A stretch of 64,000 bases of DNA from Neogale vison (lineage: Eukaryota; Chordata; Mammalia; Carnivora; Mustelidae). Both the position numbers and the translations under genes were made by a program. The notes beneath the pieces were generated by a model. The model was not told the DNA's origin. It did not search any database and saw nothing but the letters and a program-made list of their open reading frames with translations. Location: the NCBI RefSeq assembly GCF_020171115.1, contig NC_058094.1:190567501-190631500 (forward strand), read 5' to 3'. Positions 46,293 through 57,819 of the stretch are shown one piece after another (the stretch's first letter is position 1; each line of letters starts with the position of its first letter).

Positions 46293-46493
46293 AACTCTGA
46301 CCTGTGGGGTCAGAAAGAAGCAGTGGCCACTCAGAAGATCATGGATGCCCATGCAAGGGGCCATCAGAGGACGGGCCAGGAGCCTGCCCAATGGAATGGA
46401 CACCAGGATGGGCATACCATCCCAGCTGCCCTTACCAAGGGGCTGGCTGGCCCCAGAGAGAGACTATCCCTTGCAACTCCCTGCAACTCACTG
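46293..46493 (+). other. exon-like segment open in all three forward frames
   Basis: A 201-bp stretch preceded by 'ccctctttctccag' (good acceptor) and followed by 'gtgaggt' (good donor). No stop codon occurs in any forward frame across it. Frames run 46207-46497, 46251-46514 and 46304-46519. The second reads most protein-like ('NSDLWGQKEAVATQKIMDAH'). It could be an internal coding or lncRNA exon, or chance: low stop density follows from the G/C-rich composition. No family recognised. Confidence 0.25.
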
Positions 46494-46519
46494 GTGAGGT
46501 TGTGCCTATTATAATGTGA

Positions 46520-47489
46520 GAATAATTTAAACTAAGAGGAACTTGGAAAAGTCTCCTTGGAGAGTTCTTCTTTAGCACAGAATGAAAGGTCTAAATATAT
46601 TGAGTTTGACCAAACATTGTCTAAGAGGATGTGATAATTATCTACAAGTACTTAACAGGCCTTAGCACCAAGGTGAGGCATGAACTGTTTTAAGGTGCTT
46701 TATGGAGGTGTGAGAAAGTCTTGGCAGGTAGTGGTAATTAAATTAAATTGAGTAAAATTACATTTCAGCTGGGGATCTAGGAAGGTCTCCCTTGTCTCTC
46801 AAACAAGGGTCCCTAAGGATATGTTCAGTCATTTAAAGTCAAACTGGGCCAGTTATTAGAGAACATCAGAGAAAGAGTCATCTTAAATGGGGTTGGCAGA
46901 AACTGAAGTAGGGAGAAGTTAGCTGGTTTAATTAATCACATTGTCCCTTTTGCTTCAAAGGGTTGTAAACACCTCACTACCGAATCTAGCTGGGAAGGAA
47001 AGATCATCAAAATTCCAGTGACTCAGAAAGCAATATTACTGAGAGATCTGAGCTTGGCATTATTTACCTACCAAATTTGCTCTTTGAAATGTGTTTGGTC
47101 AGCTGTGCATGGCTTCTGTGACTAGCTGTATTTGTCTAAAGGCTAATTAGCTCGAAGGGTAAAAAGATCAGTGAGTTAATCCATAATCTCAAGTGACTGA
47201 TGAAATCTCACTGCCAAGTGGTGCTGGAGCAGATACTTTTTCAAGGGTTAATAAGGCATGATAGGTATTCTCAAATATTAGGCTTTGCAAGAAAAAGACA
47301 GGATAAAACAAGAGAAAAGACAATCCTAGATATTGGGGGGAAAAAGCCCTTCTAACATTCATATGGCAATTTCATGAACAAATCTTTGAGAATTTCAGGG
47401 TACACGTGGGTAGTACTTGCTGGGTGATTCATGGGTTCTGAAGTGGTCTTAGGCAGAGGTTGTTCTTTTTGGTCCCTCAATAATACAAT
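46520..47489. promoter_or_regulatory. repeat-free stretch with CNE-like core
   Basis: From about 46920 to 47290 the sequence is repeat-free and rich in developmental motifs. A TTAATTAA palindrome (46928-46935) is directly followed by ACATTGT (reverse of a SOX site, 46938-46944) and CTTCAAAG (TCF/LEF-like). 'ggctaattagctcg' lies at about 47141-47154, with several TTAAT cores further on. The close POU/homeodomain-SOX spacing is the notable part. Enhancer role is inferred. Confidence 0.4.
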
Positions 47490-47705
47490 GAACATTTGAC
47501 TGTTGAACACTTATTATGTGCCAAGAACTGAGTTTTAATGTTATGAACCCAGCTGATCCTCGCAATAACCTAACAAGGCAGGTGCTGTTATTCCTCAGTT
47601 TAACAAGTGATGCCATTCATGCCCCAAAGTCACATGGCTACTAAAATTTAAACCCGAGGGCTCTGGCTCCAGAAGTTTTTATCTTAACGGCTCTTCTGAA
47701 CTGCT
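47490..47705 (-). mobile_element. MIR SINE, near full length
   Basis: Complement of MIR in good order: 'aacacttattatgtgccaag', 'cctcgcaataacctaacaag', 'gtgctgttattcctcagttt', 'caaagtcacatggctactaa', 'cgagggctctggctccagaa'. Confidence 0.8.
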
Positions 47706-47778
47706 CTAGGGGTTAGGAGGGAGACTAGGCGTGTCTCTGGTTCAGGTCCTCTGTCGTTAAATGCATTCTGGTAACAAC

Positions 47779-47875
47779 TTGTGCTCTGATGGACCATGTC
47801 ATGTAGTAATTTCAAAACACAGCTAAACATAAAAATCACTGGGCTTTGGGAAGTCCATTAAAAGAACCTGTGCTT
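47779..47875. repeat. dispersed repeat, copy A
   Basis: Shares several aligned blocks, in the same order, with 50965-51080: 'catgtagtaattt', 'acagcta', and 'ccattaaaaga' preceded by 'ttggga'. The two copies differ by an insertion of about 20 bases and scattered changes. Family not recognised. The CAN-SINE that follows inserted at its 3' side. Confidence 0.6.
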
Positions 47876-48074
47876 GGGGCGCCTGGGTGGCTCAGTGGGT
47901 TAAAGCCTCTGCCTTCGGCTCAGGTCATGATCTCAGGGTCCTGGGATCCAGCCCCGCATCGGGCTCTCTGCTCAGCGGAGAGCCTGCATCCTCTTCCCTC
48001 TCTCTCTGCCTGCCTCTCTGCCTACTTGTGATCTCTATCTGTCAAATAAAAATAAAATCTTTAAAAAAAAAAAA
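47876..48074 (+). mobile_element. CAN-SINE (tRNA-Lys-derived, mustelid-type)
   Basis: Complete, near-consensus copy with 'gcgcctgggtggctcagtgg' and 'ctacttgtgatctctatctg' and an uninterrupted A run. A perfect 16-bp duplication 'aaaagaacctgtgctt' is at 47860-47875 and 48075-48090. Long intact tail and perfect duplication suggest one of the youngest insertions here. Confidence 0.97.
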
Positions 48075-48104
48075 AAAAGAACCTGTGCTTTTCAGGCCAC
48101 CGTA

Positions 48105-48511
48105 TTTTTTGGAGGGCTACTGTCAGAAGTACCAAGTACCACAGACTGGGTGGCTTAAACAACAGAAACTTACTGCCTCTTGGTGTTGGAGGTCAGAAAC
48201 TCGGGTCTGAACCCAAGGTACAAGGGGTTGGTTCCTCCTTTAGAGGGATTTGTCCCAGTTGTCTCTTGGGTGGTAGGTGGCCATCTTCTCCCTGTGTCTT
48301 TTCATGGTCTTATCTCAATGCATGTCTATTCCTGTGTCCAAAGTTCTCCTTTTTATAGGGACACAGGCAGATTAGGGCCTCTTCTAAAGATTTCATTTTA
48401 AGTTGCTAAGCTTCATAAAGACCCTGTCTCCAAACAAGGTCATATTCTAAAGTAGTGATTATTAAGATCAGCCTCTTGTTTTTGGAGGAAGACAGAATTC
48501 AACCCAAAACA
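48105..48511 (-). mobile_element. MLT1-type solo LTR (ERVL-MaLR)
   Basis: Reverse orientation of the MaLR pattern: 'ccacagactgggtggcttaa', 'acaacagaaacttactgcc', 'ggccatcttctccctgtgtc', 'ctttttatagggacacaggc', 'agaccctgtctccaaacaag', 'gacagaattcaacccaaaac'. Ancient solo LTR fragment; no internal or coding sequence. Confidence 0.88.
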
Positions 48512-49213
48512 TGAATCAAGGTTACTAGGCAGGTGTAAACTCCACCTGTGTGGTACAATCCACCATCCATGCAGCCTGAGGACAGCACAGGCTCCCCTCA
48601 GTTCTGCAGGGACATCCTAAAAAGCCCAGCCTTCTACCTCCTGGAAGGGCACAGCTGTTCTTTCTTTCCCCTAGCTGACCAACACAAGGGCCAACGCAGG
48701 GGCTTGTGAAGGATTTTTCTGATCTCTAAGACTGAGCCCAGCCATTTACAAGATCACCCTTTGACCCTGTCCTGCTAGAGTCCAACATTTCCATCAGCTA
48801 CCCATCAAGGTTGTGGGAGAAGAGCTTGATTGAGGGTTGAGGTACTCATATGGGGCTCAATTTGCTCCATGAAAAAGAGACAATCTCCTTAAACTATGGA
48901 AAGCCACATGCCTGACCCTGTCTTCAAGGGCAGTGGTCTTCCTATTTTGAAAAAAAAGTCTATGTATACTCTCTATGTACACATTTTTCAAGTTGATGGT
49001 TGAAATTTTTCATCACAGTTGAAATAGTTGCAAAGAACATAATTTTCAGTGTATTATAATATTGGTAGAAAAAACTGTTACATCACTCTTTTGAATGTAT
49101 TCTTGGGTACACATACAATAGGGATTTTACACCCTTAATTACTCATTTAAAAATATATGAATAAGCTCTTTTTTAATAGTTGGGAATTTTACATCATTTT
49201 TCTCCTTTAATAA
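48512..49213. other. single-copy stretch, nothing recognised
   Basis: No repeat or gene assigned; becomes AT-rich toward the right. Confidence 0.5.
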
Positions 49214-49422
49214 CAGGTCTGCAAACTTTCCATGTAAAAGGCCAAATACTATTTTAGGCTTTCTAAGCAGTCTCTGTCATAGCTACTCAACGATGTCACT
49301 ATAGCATGAAAGCAGTCTTAAACAGCATGTAGATGAATAGGCATGGCTAGGTCCCAGCACATTTTATGTACAAGGATAGCAGTGGGCTAGATTTGGCCCA
49401 TGGGTCCCCGCCTGCCACCCTG
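49214..49422 (+). mobile_element. hAT-Charlie MER-type DNA transposon fossil
   Basis: About 209 bp. It starts 'caggtctgcaaactttccat', has 'aggccaaatactattttagg', 'tagctactcaacgatgtcac' and 'gggctagatttggcccatgg', and ends 'cctgccaccctg', an imperfect inverted match to the start. The 8-bp flanks ('tttaataa' and 'tcttagaa') agree at 5 of 8 positions. I recognise the 'ggcaaactttttctgtaaag' family but do not give it a firm number. Confidence 0.85.
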
Positions 49423-50124
49423 TCTTAGAACTCAAATTCCCTTTCCACTTCCCATTGTTCCCATTCTACCTCAATTCTACTCATACAGAATTTTAGCATG
49501 ATAGAATTTTATGCTTCAAAGTCAACCATGAATCATACTATTACACTTCTCTGAAACAAAAACATCTATATACTAAAATCTAATGTGAAATACATTTTCT
49601 GTGAATAGGAGGCTATGATAAAAATAGTCTTCCTCATTCAGTTTAATGGTGCCATTGTTAATTGGAACAAATATATGACAAATGTTGATGGTTATTAAAC
49701 CCAAGAGAAATATTTCATTGGGACTCCATCTCTTATTAAGATGGGAACCCATTGATGGATCTTTATTTGAAGGACCTGTCACATGCCCCTTGGGGCTCTT
49801 AGAGAAGGTTTCCATGGTTTGGGCCGCACAGTATTCTGAGACCTGATGAGGGTGAGAGGGGGCCTTTCCTTTGTCAAGAGAGAGCAGGCTGCTGGGAGGG
49901 TCACAGGCACCCTCTCAAGATGGGTTTGAAGGCACAAGTGGAAATTGAGAATGTCGAAATGGATCACCTTAAAACTATGCATGCCTGCTTTTCCTTTGAG
50001 AAGTCTTTACCTGCTACAGGGCATGAGCACCCCAGACTGAAGACTACTCTTCTAATGCATTAGTTATAAACCAATGTACAGGGAGCGAGGCTGAAATGAA
50101 AGCACTAAACATTGGGGAAAGGAA
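49423..50124. other. single-copy stretch, nothing recognised
   Basis: Gene-free; frames of 80 and 67 codons on the minus strand are unremarkable. Confidence 0.5.
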
Positions 50125-50285
50125 CCCAGGCATGGGAATCAGACCTGGATTTCAATCCCACTCTGCCACTTGCAGGAAGGATAATGAGCTAACTCTCTAC
50201 ATCTGTTTCCTTATCTGTGAAAAAGGGATCTAATGCCTTTTAACATTGCTCTTGAAGCTGCAATGAAATGTATTAGCATAAAGGA
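50125..50285 (+). mobile_element. MIR SINE
   Basis: Plus-strand MIR: 'gaatcagacctggatttcaa', 'tcccactctgccacttgcag', 'gagctaactctctacatctg', 'tttccttatctgtgaaaaag', 'gctgcaatgaaatgtattag'. Good order. Confidence 0.85.
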
Positions 50286-50383
50286 CGGGGAAAGAGAATT
50301 GGTGCTAAAGCCTCCCTTGAGTCCCACTCTCTGTCCTGTGAGTATAGGGGGATATGCTCTTTGATAAAAACCTGTATCCTAAG

Positions 50384-50955
50384 AGGTACGGTACATAGAA
50401 GCAATGAATATCATTGAGCCATACAAAAGAGGAGGAAATTCTACCATTTGTGATAACATTTGTGCTAACACGGATGGACCTTGGAGGTGTTGTGCTAAGT
50501 GAGAGAAGTCAGAGAAATACAAATAGTGTATGATCTCCCTTATATGTGGCATCTAAATAAACAAGCCACCACCAACTCAATGCCAAACTCATAAAAAAAT
50601 AAGAGATCAGATTAGTGGTTACCAGAGGCGGAAGGTGGGGGGAAGGGGAACTGGAAGAGTGTGGTTAAAAGGTACAAACTTCTGGTTATAAGTCCCTACT
50701 AGGGATGTGTTGTACAACATGGTGAACACAGCCCTGCTGTGTGGTATATCGGAAAGTTAAGAAAGTAGATCCTAAGTGTTCTCATCCAAGGAAAAATTTT
50801 TTCTTTTCTTTTTATTGTATCTATATGAGAAGATGGATGTTAACTGAACCTACTGTGGTCATCACTGCACATGTGTAAATCACACAATCATGTTGTATGC
50901 CTTGAACTTACAGTGATGTATCTCCATTAGTTTGCAATAAAAGCAGGAAAAAAAA
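50384..50955 (+). mobile_element. old L1 (L1MB-like) 3' end
   Basis: Starts in ORF2 C-terminal sequence ('cggatggaccttggaggtgt', 'gtgctaagtgagagaagtc', 'gtatgatctcccttatatgt'). It continues in the 3' UTR ('atcagattagtggttaccag', 'gatgtgttgtacaacatggt', 'catgttgtatgccttgaact') and ends in an A run. Degraded, no frame. Confidence 0.85.
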
Positions 50956-50964
50956 AACCCACAA

Positions 50965-51080
50965 CACTGTGTCTTGACAGACCACTGCATGTAGTAATTT
51001 TAAAATAACAGCTATATTAAGAAGAATAATTAAAAAAACCACACACACAGCTTGGGAAATTCCATTAAAAGACCTATACC
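50965..51080. repeat. dispersed repeat, copy B
   Basis: Second copy of the segment at 47779-47875, same orientation about 3.2 kb away, directly after an L1 poly(A) tail. Shared blocks are described with copy A. Confidence 0.6.
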
Positions 51081-51702
51081 TATGTAAAGTGCCTAACACC
51101 TAGAGGGCACAATTCTTATAGCCACCAGGCAAGCATTTCTGACATTGCTCTGGCCTTGAAGTCAGTGATGGAGTGAGACTCTTAACTACACCAGGGACGG
51201 GAGAGAGAGACAGTGCCACAAATCCTTGGCGCGATTACTACAGTGCTCAGAGCGCTAAGAGATTTTCCCCAACCCCTGCTACTCATGCCTCTCCCCAGGG
51301 GACATGGAATTGCAATAGCTCTCCATCACCATCATTGCAAATTCTTTCTTCCTTGACAATTCTAACAGTTTAGAAGCCTTTGGTAAAGTGAATATTTTTG
51401 GTTCATCTATGTTACATTTCTAGGCTGCTTTGCAAAAAGTAGGATAGTGGAGAGTTGGGTACAGTTTTTCTTCATTGTTCATTTTCACCTCTGTGCCAGC
51501 AAGGCCATATTAAGTAACAGACCAAGGGGAACAAAGGCAAAAATCAAGGGCAGTTATTGGCCAGTTTGTTTTTATCAATAACTCTCAAGTTGTTTTGAAA
51601 GAGTTCTTGCAAAAGCCCAACTTTTAAAAAGTGAATCTTTATTCTTTATGTAAACGGATGGGAAAATGAATACGTAAGTGAATATACAAATGAATTTGAA
51701 TA
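51081..51702. other. single-copy stretch, nothing recognised
   Basis: No repeat or gene assigned. A 66-codon frame (51173-51373) is unremarkable. Confidence 0.5.
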
Positions 51703-52011
51703 CAGCTGACCCCTGAACAGTGTGGGGGTTAGACATACTAATATAGTTGAAGAGCTGTATGTAATTTTGACTTCCCCAATACTTAACTACTAACAGCCTA
51801 CTGTTGATCAGAAGTCTTACCGATAACATAGTCGATCAATACATGGTTCATGTGTTATATGCATTATATACTGTATTCTTAAAATAAGTAACCTGGAGAA
51901 AAGAAATTGCCATTAAGAAAATCATAAGGAAGAGAAAATACATTTATAGTACCATACTGTAAAATCCACCTATAAGTGCATTCAAACCTGTGTTCTTCAA
52001 AGGTCCGCTTA
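51703..52011 (-). mobile_element. MER2-type Tigger (TcMariner) DNA transposon fossil
   Basis: Starts after TA with 'cagctgacccctgaacagtg'. It contains 'acttaactactaacagccta', 'ctgttgatcagaagtcttac', 'gcattatatactgtattctt' and 'aaaatcataaggaagagaaa'. It ends in a decayed inverted copy of its start ('tgttcttcaaaggtc') next to TA. These are the hallmarks of the short MER2 family. Length of about 309 bp is slightly short of the usual size. Confidence 0.87.
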
Positions 52012-52989
52012 TATAAATAATTGGTTGGTTGGGAATTTTGTTATCATAGTCTCTCAATTCTGGACAACTTTGAGGCTAATGATTGCATGAAAAACAAACT
52101 TTCATGCAGGTTAATCCACAGACGTTCACAGATTATTTTCGTTCCTAGATAATACCCAGTCCTAGAACCAATACGGAGCAGGCATTCAGCAAATAGTGGT
52201 TATTGACTGAATTAAGACAGTAAGGAAATGTAAACATTGTCCCTTGTCAAGAGACATATTAACAAAGTCCATTAATTTCTCTGAGCCTCACTTTCTTCAC
52301 CTGTAATAAGGTAACTGCACATGGCAACCCTTCCCTCCCCACCCAAGGGCCCACTGGGCCCAGAAGTAGGCCCTAAGCAGCCTCCACCAGAGTACCCAAG
52401 CTGTCACCAGATAGAATCTATTTGCCAACTCAGGACTCAGGATTCTTTAAGATCTGGGATGTGAGAGGTTTATAGTAAATAAATAACCAGATTAAGAAAC
52501 AAAGACATCACCCATTCTCCTTTCTTGACAGAATACGTAATTCAGGGGCACACAATGCATGCTTAGGGGGATGGAGGAGAGAAGAAAGCTACCAAGAAGT
52601 ACCTGGGAAACTGCATATGGAAGAACCAAAAATATATGTATTTTCCAAAGGTTTATTATGTCTTCATGAAGAAGAGAGAGTGAGTTGGGGCAGGATGGCT
52701 AAAACTTGGCAATCCAGACAGATTTATGGGCCATATGTGGAGACCAAGAACATCTTTCATTTAACCAATATAAAAGCCGTTATTTACGATAGGTCATAGC
52801 CTTCCTGAATGCCCCAAGGCATCTGCCAAGAAGCACAATATCGTTTGATCTTAACTGGCCTCCAAAATCAGGAAAGCATACATCACTATCCTGGAGCTTC
52901 TGACTCTTGCTCCAAAAACATATTTCCAGTGATTTCTTCTCTGTAAACAAGGCTGAATCGTTAAGAGATACTAGATAGGAAGTAGTAAC
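52012..52989. other. single-copy stretch with MIR/L2 scraps
   Basis: 'aggcattcagcaaatagtgg' (about 52169-52190) resembles the MIR/L2 tail, and 'ctctgagcctcactttcttc' (about 52280-52300) with 'acctgtaataaggtaactg' resembles a plus-strand MIR. The rest is unassigned. Confidence 0.45.
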
Positions 52990-53170
52990 AGTAATACCTT
53001 ATATATTACCTTATGTACAATCCACAGAGCACATGGGATATGTTGTTTGTTCTCTGAACATTTCTATGTATCTGATGGGTTAGATATTCTCTATATTTTG
53101 TACATGAGGAAAAAAAGTTACTAAAGATTGGAGAGGCAATATGGCAAGACCTAAATGTTACTGGTAGCTA
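52990..53170 (-). mobile_element. MIR SINE fragment
   Basis: Reverse MIR with 'gatgggttagatattctcta', 'tattttgtacatgaggaaaa' and 'attggagaggcaatatggca' in the correct order; strongly diverged. Confidence 0.45.
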
Positions 53171-53429
53171 ACCTGGGGCTTCACCCCAGGCTCTTTGTTC
53201 TAAGGGTGGTGTCCTTTTCCCTCTGGGTGACCTCTGATGCTAGCAGGGCTGGGATAATCTCTGAGGGTTTAGGAGAGTGATCTGAGAGCAGACAGCATGT
53301 GCCCGCCTAGCACTCTAGCTGTCCAGTTAGAGAACCTTCCATAGCCAAAGAGTTGAGCTAGAAATTCTCTGAGACAACAAAAAATAAATGGCTTCTACTC
53401 ATGGAATATAATTGTACTATTGTCTCCTT

Positions 53430-53585
53430 GCACAGAGCATTATGGTGCACTCATCACTTACACAGACTCCATAATTTAATTTCCATTCACCAACAGCCTT
53501 GTGAGAAATGCACCTTTACTTCCATTTTTACAGATGAGAGAACTAAGGTTCAGAGGGTTTAAGTAGTCATCTACCTAGTCCTCAA
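53430..53585 (-). mobile_element. MIR SINE
   Basis: Reverse MIR: 'agccttgtgagaaatgcacc', 'ttccatttttacagatgaga', 'gaactaaggttcagagggtt', 'taagtagtcatctacc'. Clear signature. Confidence 0.75.
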
Positions 53586-55339
53586 GAAATTTTAAGGAGG
53601 ACAGAAGGATCTCCTATTTGGTGGTCTTTGCAAAGCTTCTTAGGTCTGCTTTGCAGAGAAGTTTGAACCTGGCTTATGGAATCCAGAGTGGGAGCTTCTG
53701 TCCACTGACGCCCTCTGTTCTCTAAAGCTGGAAGGGTGTGGGTACTCTAGGAAGAATGCTAATGGATCGTACCAAAATAGCATTCCAGAGCCCTAGGCTT
53801 GGATTGAGCCCTTAACATTAAGTAGTCTGGACTGACGCTCAGTATCAGTATGGGGGCTTTCAGACCAGTTCCTACTTTGATACCATTCTTTGTATATGAT
53901 AGAACATCTGTAATGCATATGTCACACTGCTGGACCATCAGACATGAGTGAGTTCCATCACAGGTGCTAGGACCCATGGCCTGGCTGGCTCCAATTAGAA
54001 ATGATCTGCCCAAAGGTCAAGTCTGTCAGTATGGGCTGCCCGTATGAAGGCCCGAGTTCCATTAGCTGATGAGTGCTTCCTTCTATCCAGGCAAATAGAT
54101 GTTAGAACTGCCCCAGATGCTACCTCAAATGTTCAGCTATAAAAATTCCAACCAAGTCAGAATGAAACTTTATTTCATTATGCTTCCAGGTCTGGGAATG
54201 ATGCCAGTGAACTGCTCTCCTTGACAGGTCTCTCATCACTTATAGCTCAAAGGAAAGGAAAAGTGAGCTCCCAAAGTGCCAGGCTGCAGCCCTCCTTGTC
54301 AGATGGCAACACCTCCCTGGAACAGCTGAGCAAGAAGATGAGTAAAGGACTGACATTCCCTTATTCCTGAAACCCTGCATACTGAGGATAATTCCCTGTG
54401 TGTTTCCTTTTCAAAGTCTTGCACAATGCACAGAGCTGAGAAAAAGACATAGGAGAGGGATGAAAAATCAGTTTCAGCTGTAAGCCAGTTCTGATTGGTT
54501 GGTAGTGGCTGACTTAGTGCTGCGTTAAGAGGGATTCTGAGGTTCCATCTAGGAACAGTGGGAAAGATTGCATGAAAAACATGCAATGTTTTTGTTTTGT
54601 CGATGCAACATGGGCCCTAGAGAACAGATGGTTTGGAATCTTGACCTTGGAACTCATCAAGTCTAAACTTCTCTCCATACCTGTGTGTAGGTGCTGTGGA
54701 GCAGAAGGTTTAAATGATTTACAGAATTCAGTTGTGAAACTATAGACAGGAAGTCAAGGCCTTGGGTTCTAGATTACTGCTCTGTCACCTAGATGAGTAC
54801 TTTTCTAGTCCTGGATTTCTAGAACATCACAGATGGTTTGAAACTCGTTAGCATATCAGTGGACTTCAAAATCCTGTGGCAATTCAAAGATAATTATTGT
54901 GATGCTAATTTCACTTATGTAATAGACAGCTATTTCGCAGTGTCTCTGTGGTCACTGAAATCCCACAGCACCTCCTTCCACTCATGATAGTCTTTGGTAT
55001 GGCCAAACAGGAGATTCACAAAGCAAGTCATCTCACTCTTAGCTTCAACCTTGCCTCTGGTTTAATTTACTTGGGCTGCCAGTGTTGCCTCAGGAAAGAT
55101 GATAAAATCGTGCCATGAAAAGAAAGAAGTTGCCAAGAGGCCACACAACCCAATCCAGCGAACATTTCTGAGTGTTACGTGCACAAGGCCTATTCCTTGG
55201 GAATTCTGTCCAACGTGCAGGAAATGGGTATAGCTGGACTGGAAGGTGTCCCTGGTATTAGGGATGGTATTGAACTGTAGGGATTTTTTTCTTCCCTTTC
55301 TCAATGTTTTGTGAGATTGCTAAAAGATCTCTTTATTAA
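53586..55339. other. single-copy stretch, nothing recognised
   Basis: About 1.7 kb without a confident repeat. A weak reversed L2/MIR tail ('gcgaacatttctgagtgtta') lies at about 55157-55177. Frames of 80-95 codons on the minus strand have no domain-like pattern. Confidence 0.45.
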
Positions 55340-55770
55340 CCAAAGATTTAAGCAGACCAAACGCAGAGCGAGCTATATCCTTCTACTTGCAGATCCGGCT
55401 GCGATTGTCAATGTCAGGACATCTCCAGGAGGCTGGGACCGGATGCCTGTAAGAAGGCTTTGCAGCATGATTTGGATCTAGCTTCCTGAAAAGGTTGATT
55501 ACATTTTCATAATTGGTTTTACATTAAAAAGGAAAAACCTTGGGGGAGTGAATAAATAGAATAACATATGATGTTGAAGGTAAGGATTTTAAGACCAAAT
55601 TAACTGTAAGAACTACTTAGTCAATATTTTCCAGCTAAACAAAATTTGCAGAATTGAGTAAGATGACAGCAATTAAATCATCCCTTAGCCTCAATTTATA
55701 CTTGTCTTCATAACAAATTATCTGTTTGCAGCAGACTTACCCTCTCAATCAAGGTTTGCTTAGCCTATTA
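55340..55770. promoter_or_regulatory. candidate conserved non-coding element
   Basis: Repeat-free, with motif-rich AT segments between CpG-containing ones ('gaccaaacgcagagcgagct', 'gatccggctgcgattgtcaa'). Homeodomain/PBX-like cores include 'catgatttggat', 'ggttgattacat' and 'gcaattaaatcatc'. Inferred from composition only. Confidence 0.3.
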
Positions 55771-56158
55771 TTAAAACTAAACCCACGTGTCCTGAACACA
55801 CTGTGTTGAAGGTGGCAGCCCAACGTGTGGTGAGTGGTGGGGCCACCATATCTGTGGACAGAAACATGCCACAGATGGTGAATGTTGACTTTCTGCAATA
55901 GGAAACGGTACACCTTTACATTCCTCTAGGCCAAACAGACTAATGGAAAAACCAAGATTTTCTACATGTTGAGTGTTGCAGGTACAATGGTTAAGGGCAA
56001 AAGTAAACAAGTTTGTGAATACTAATGTTCTGTTAATCTCTCTGTCGCCAGGGCAAGTCTTCTAGGTACTTCACAGAGGAAGAAGAGAGGAAGGAGCTAT
56101 AGCATGATGATGAGATAGAAGTTACTGGCCTGGTAGAGCAGGAGGGCTCTTTAGAGCC

Positions 56159-56662
56159 CAGCACTGCCCCGTCTAGTAGACTAGTCACTAACCACACGTA
56201 GCTATGGAAACCTTGAAATACATGGCTAGTATGACTATGCAAGTGAGTTACAAGTTCTATTTAACTTTAGCTAATCTATATTTAAAAATTGATACTTCAG
56301 TTATTAAAAAACTTTTGTGTATGTTTGGAAGAAGTTGGGTACGTGAATCTACCTTTTTAACTATAAATTTTATGAAATCTAAAAACAGATTTCCTGTGAA
56401 AATTCAGTATCCAAATTCAGTTGTGCTGTCAGTGTAAATTACATGTTGGATTTCAAAGACTTAACATAAAAAAATTGAATATAAATATTTTTGTTAATAA
56501 TTTTGTAGTTGCATGCTAAAATATTTGGGGCATACTGGGTTAACTATATATATTATTAACATTTATAGGCCTGCTTTTTCTTTTTTTTACTTTTTAAATG
56601 TGATTACTAAAAAAATGGAAATTACACACAGAACTTGCATTGTATTTCCATAGACAGTTTTG
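56159..56662. mobile_element. long non-autonomous hAT-type DNA transposon fossil
   Basis: About 504 bp. The left end 'cagcactgccccgtctagta' and the right end 'tttccatagacagttttg' are decayed inverted copies of the 'cagtgctgtccaatagaa' terminal repeat. Internal blocks match the family I know by sequence: 'ccacacgtagctatggaaac', 'gtgctgtcagtgtaaattac', 'ggatttcaaagacttaacat', 'gttaataattttgtagttgc', 'ggcatactgggttaactata'. No transposase frame. Confidence 0.82.
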
Positions 56663-57819
56663 TTCTAGAAAGAGATCGGCCATATTATCCCTGTAGGACA
56701 TTATTTTTTTTTGAATAGCTATTGAAATTGTCTTTTACACATTCACGTACCTAGTATAATAGTAGAAAGTGCATAATATTAGGCATGCATAGCAAATAGC
56801 CCACATTTTTAAAACCTGCTACTGAGACCCCTACAGATTCTTTTTCTATTGAATGCAATCTGGCTTGTACATTCTGGTCTGCTATTTCTTTATATGTCAA
56901 GCTGGAAATTTCAAGGACATCAATAGTTTTTCTTTCTCTGTCTAGTGGCCTAACTCCTTCCCCTCCATTTGTCATTAGTTAAATCTTCGGTGGGAATGTC
57001 AGTTTATAAAACAGATAGAAATGGGAGTGGAGGACTCACTCACCCACCGACCCTGGTCCACATTTCCCCAGTCCTGTCAACGCCCCCAACTCTGACTAAC
57101 GTGGTTTGAAAACTGTGTCACATTCAACAATTTTCAGGTCTAATCTTCTGAATCTTCAGCTGCTTCATCCATGTACATCCTCCACCACTACCTGGAATCT
57201 CTCTCTGAGCTGGGTCTATTTGCAGGATCTTCAGAAAGCATGGTGGCCTTGGTGACTCCCACGACCACTGCGGGTCATGCACGCCCCCAGACTGAAGGCA
57301 CTGTTGTTCCTGGTTTTTCAGGGGCCTCACTGTTGCTACAGCAACTGTGAATCGAGCAAAGGGCAGCCATGGATCTGATGACCTTCCACCTCCCACAGAT
57401 GGCCCAGGAGGAGACTGTCTCATATGGAAACTGACCTAGATCCTATCAGTCAAAGAAACACTCCTCAGAACAAGGTGGCATATCATACAGTAACACAAAG
57501 GGATAAACAAATGGGGCATTTTGGTAACGACGTTTTACTTAACTCCAACATCTTTTCCTAAATGACACTGTAAACTATTCACCCAACCACCTGAAAAGGC
57601 CTTTCTAATTTGACTTTAATTATCACAATGATGGTTGAATTCAATTCCCCATGGTCTGGTTCAACCAGGTGGACTGAGAGGTGAGGAGACCTCCATCCCC
57701 TGTCCGTTCTCTCTCCTTCCATCCATGGATGCAGCGAACAGGTAAATCAACATGTGTGAAAACACAAACCACTTGCCACGTCCTGGTTTGGTAGACATGG
57801 GCCAGTTCCTTGATGTTTT
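56663..57819. other. single-copy stretch, nothing recognised
   Basis: No repeat assigned. A 99-codon minus-strand frame (57124-57423) is unremarkable. Confidence 0.45.
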
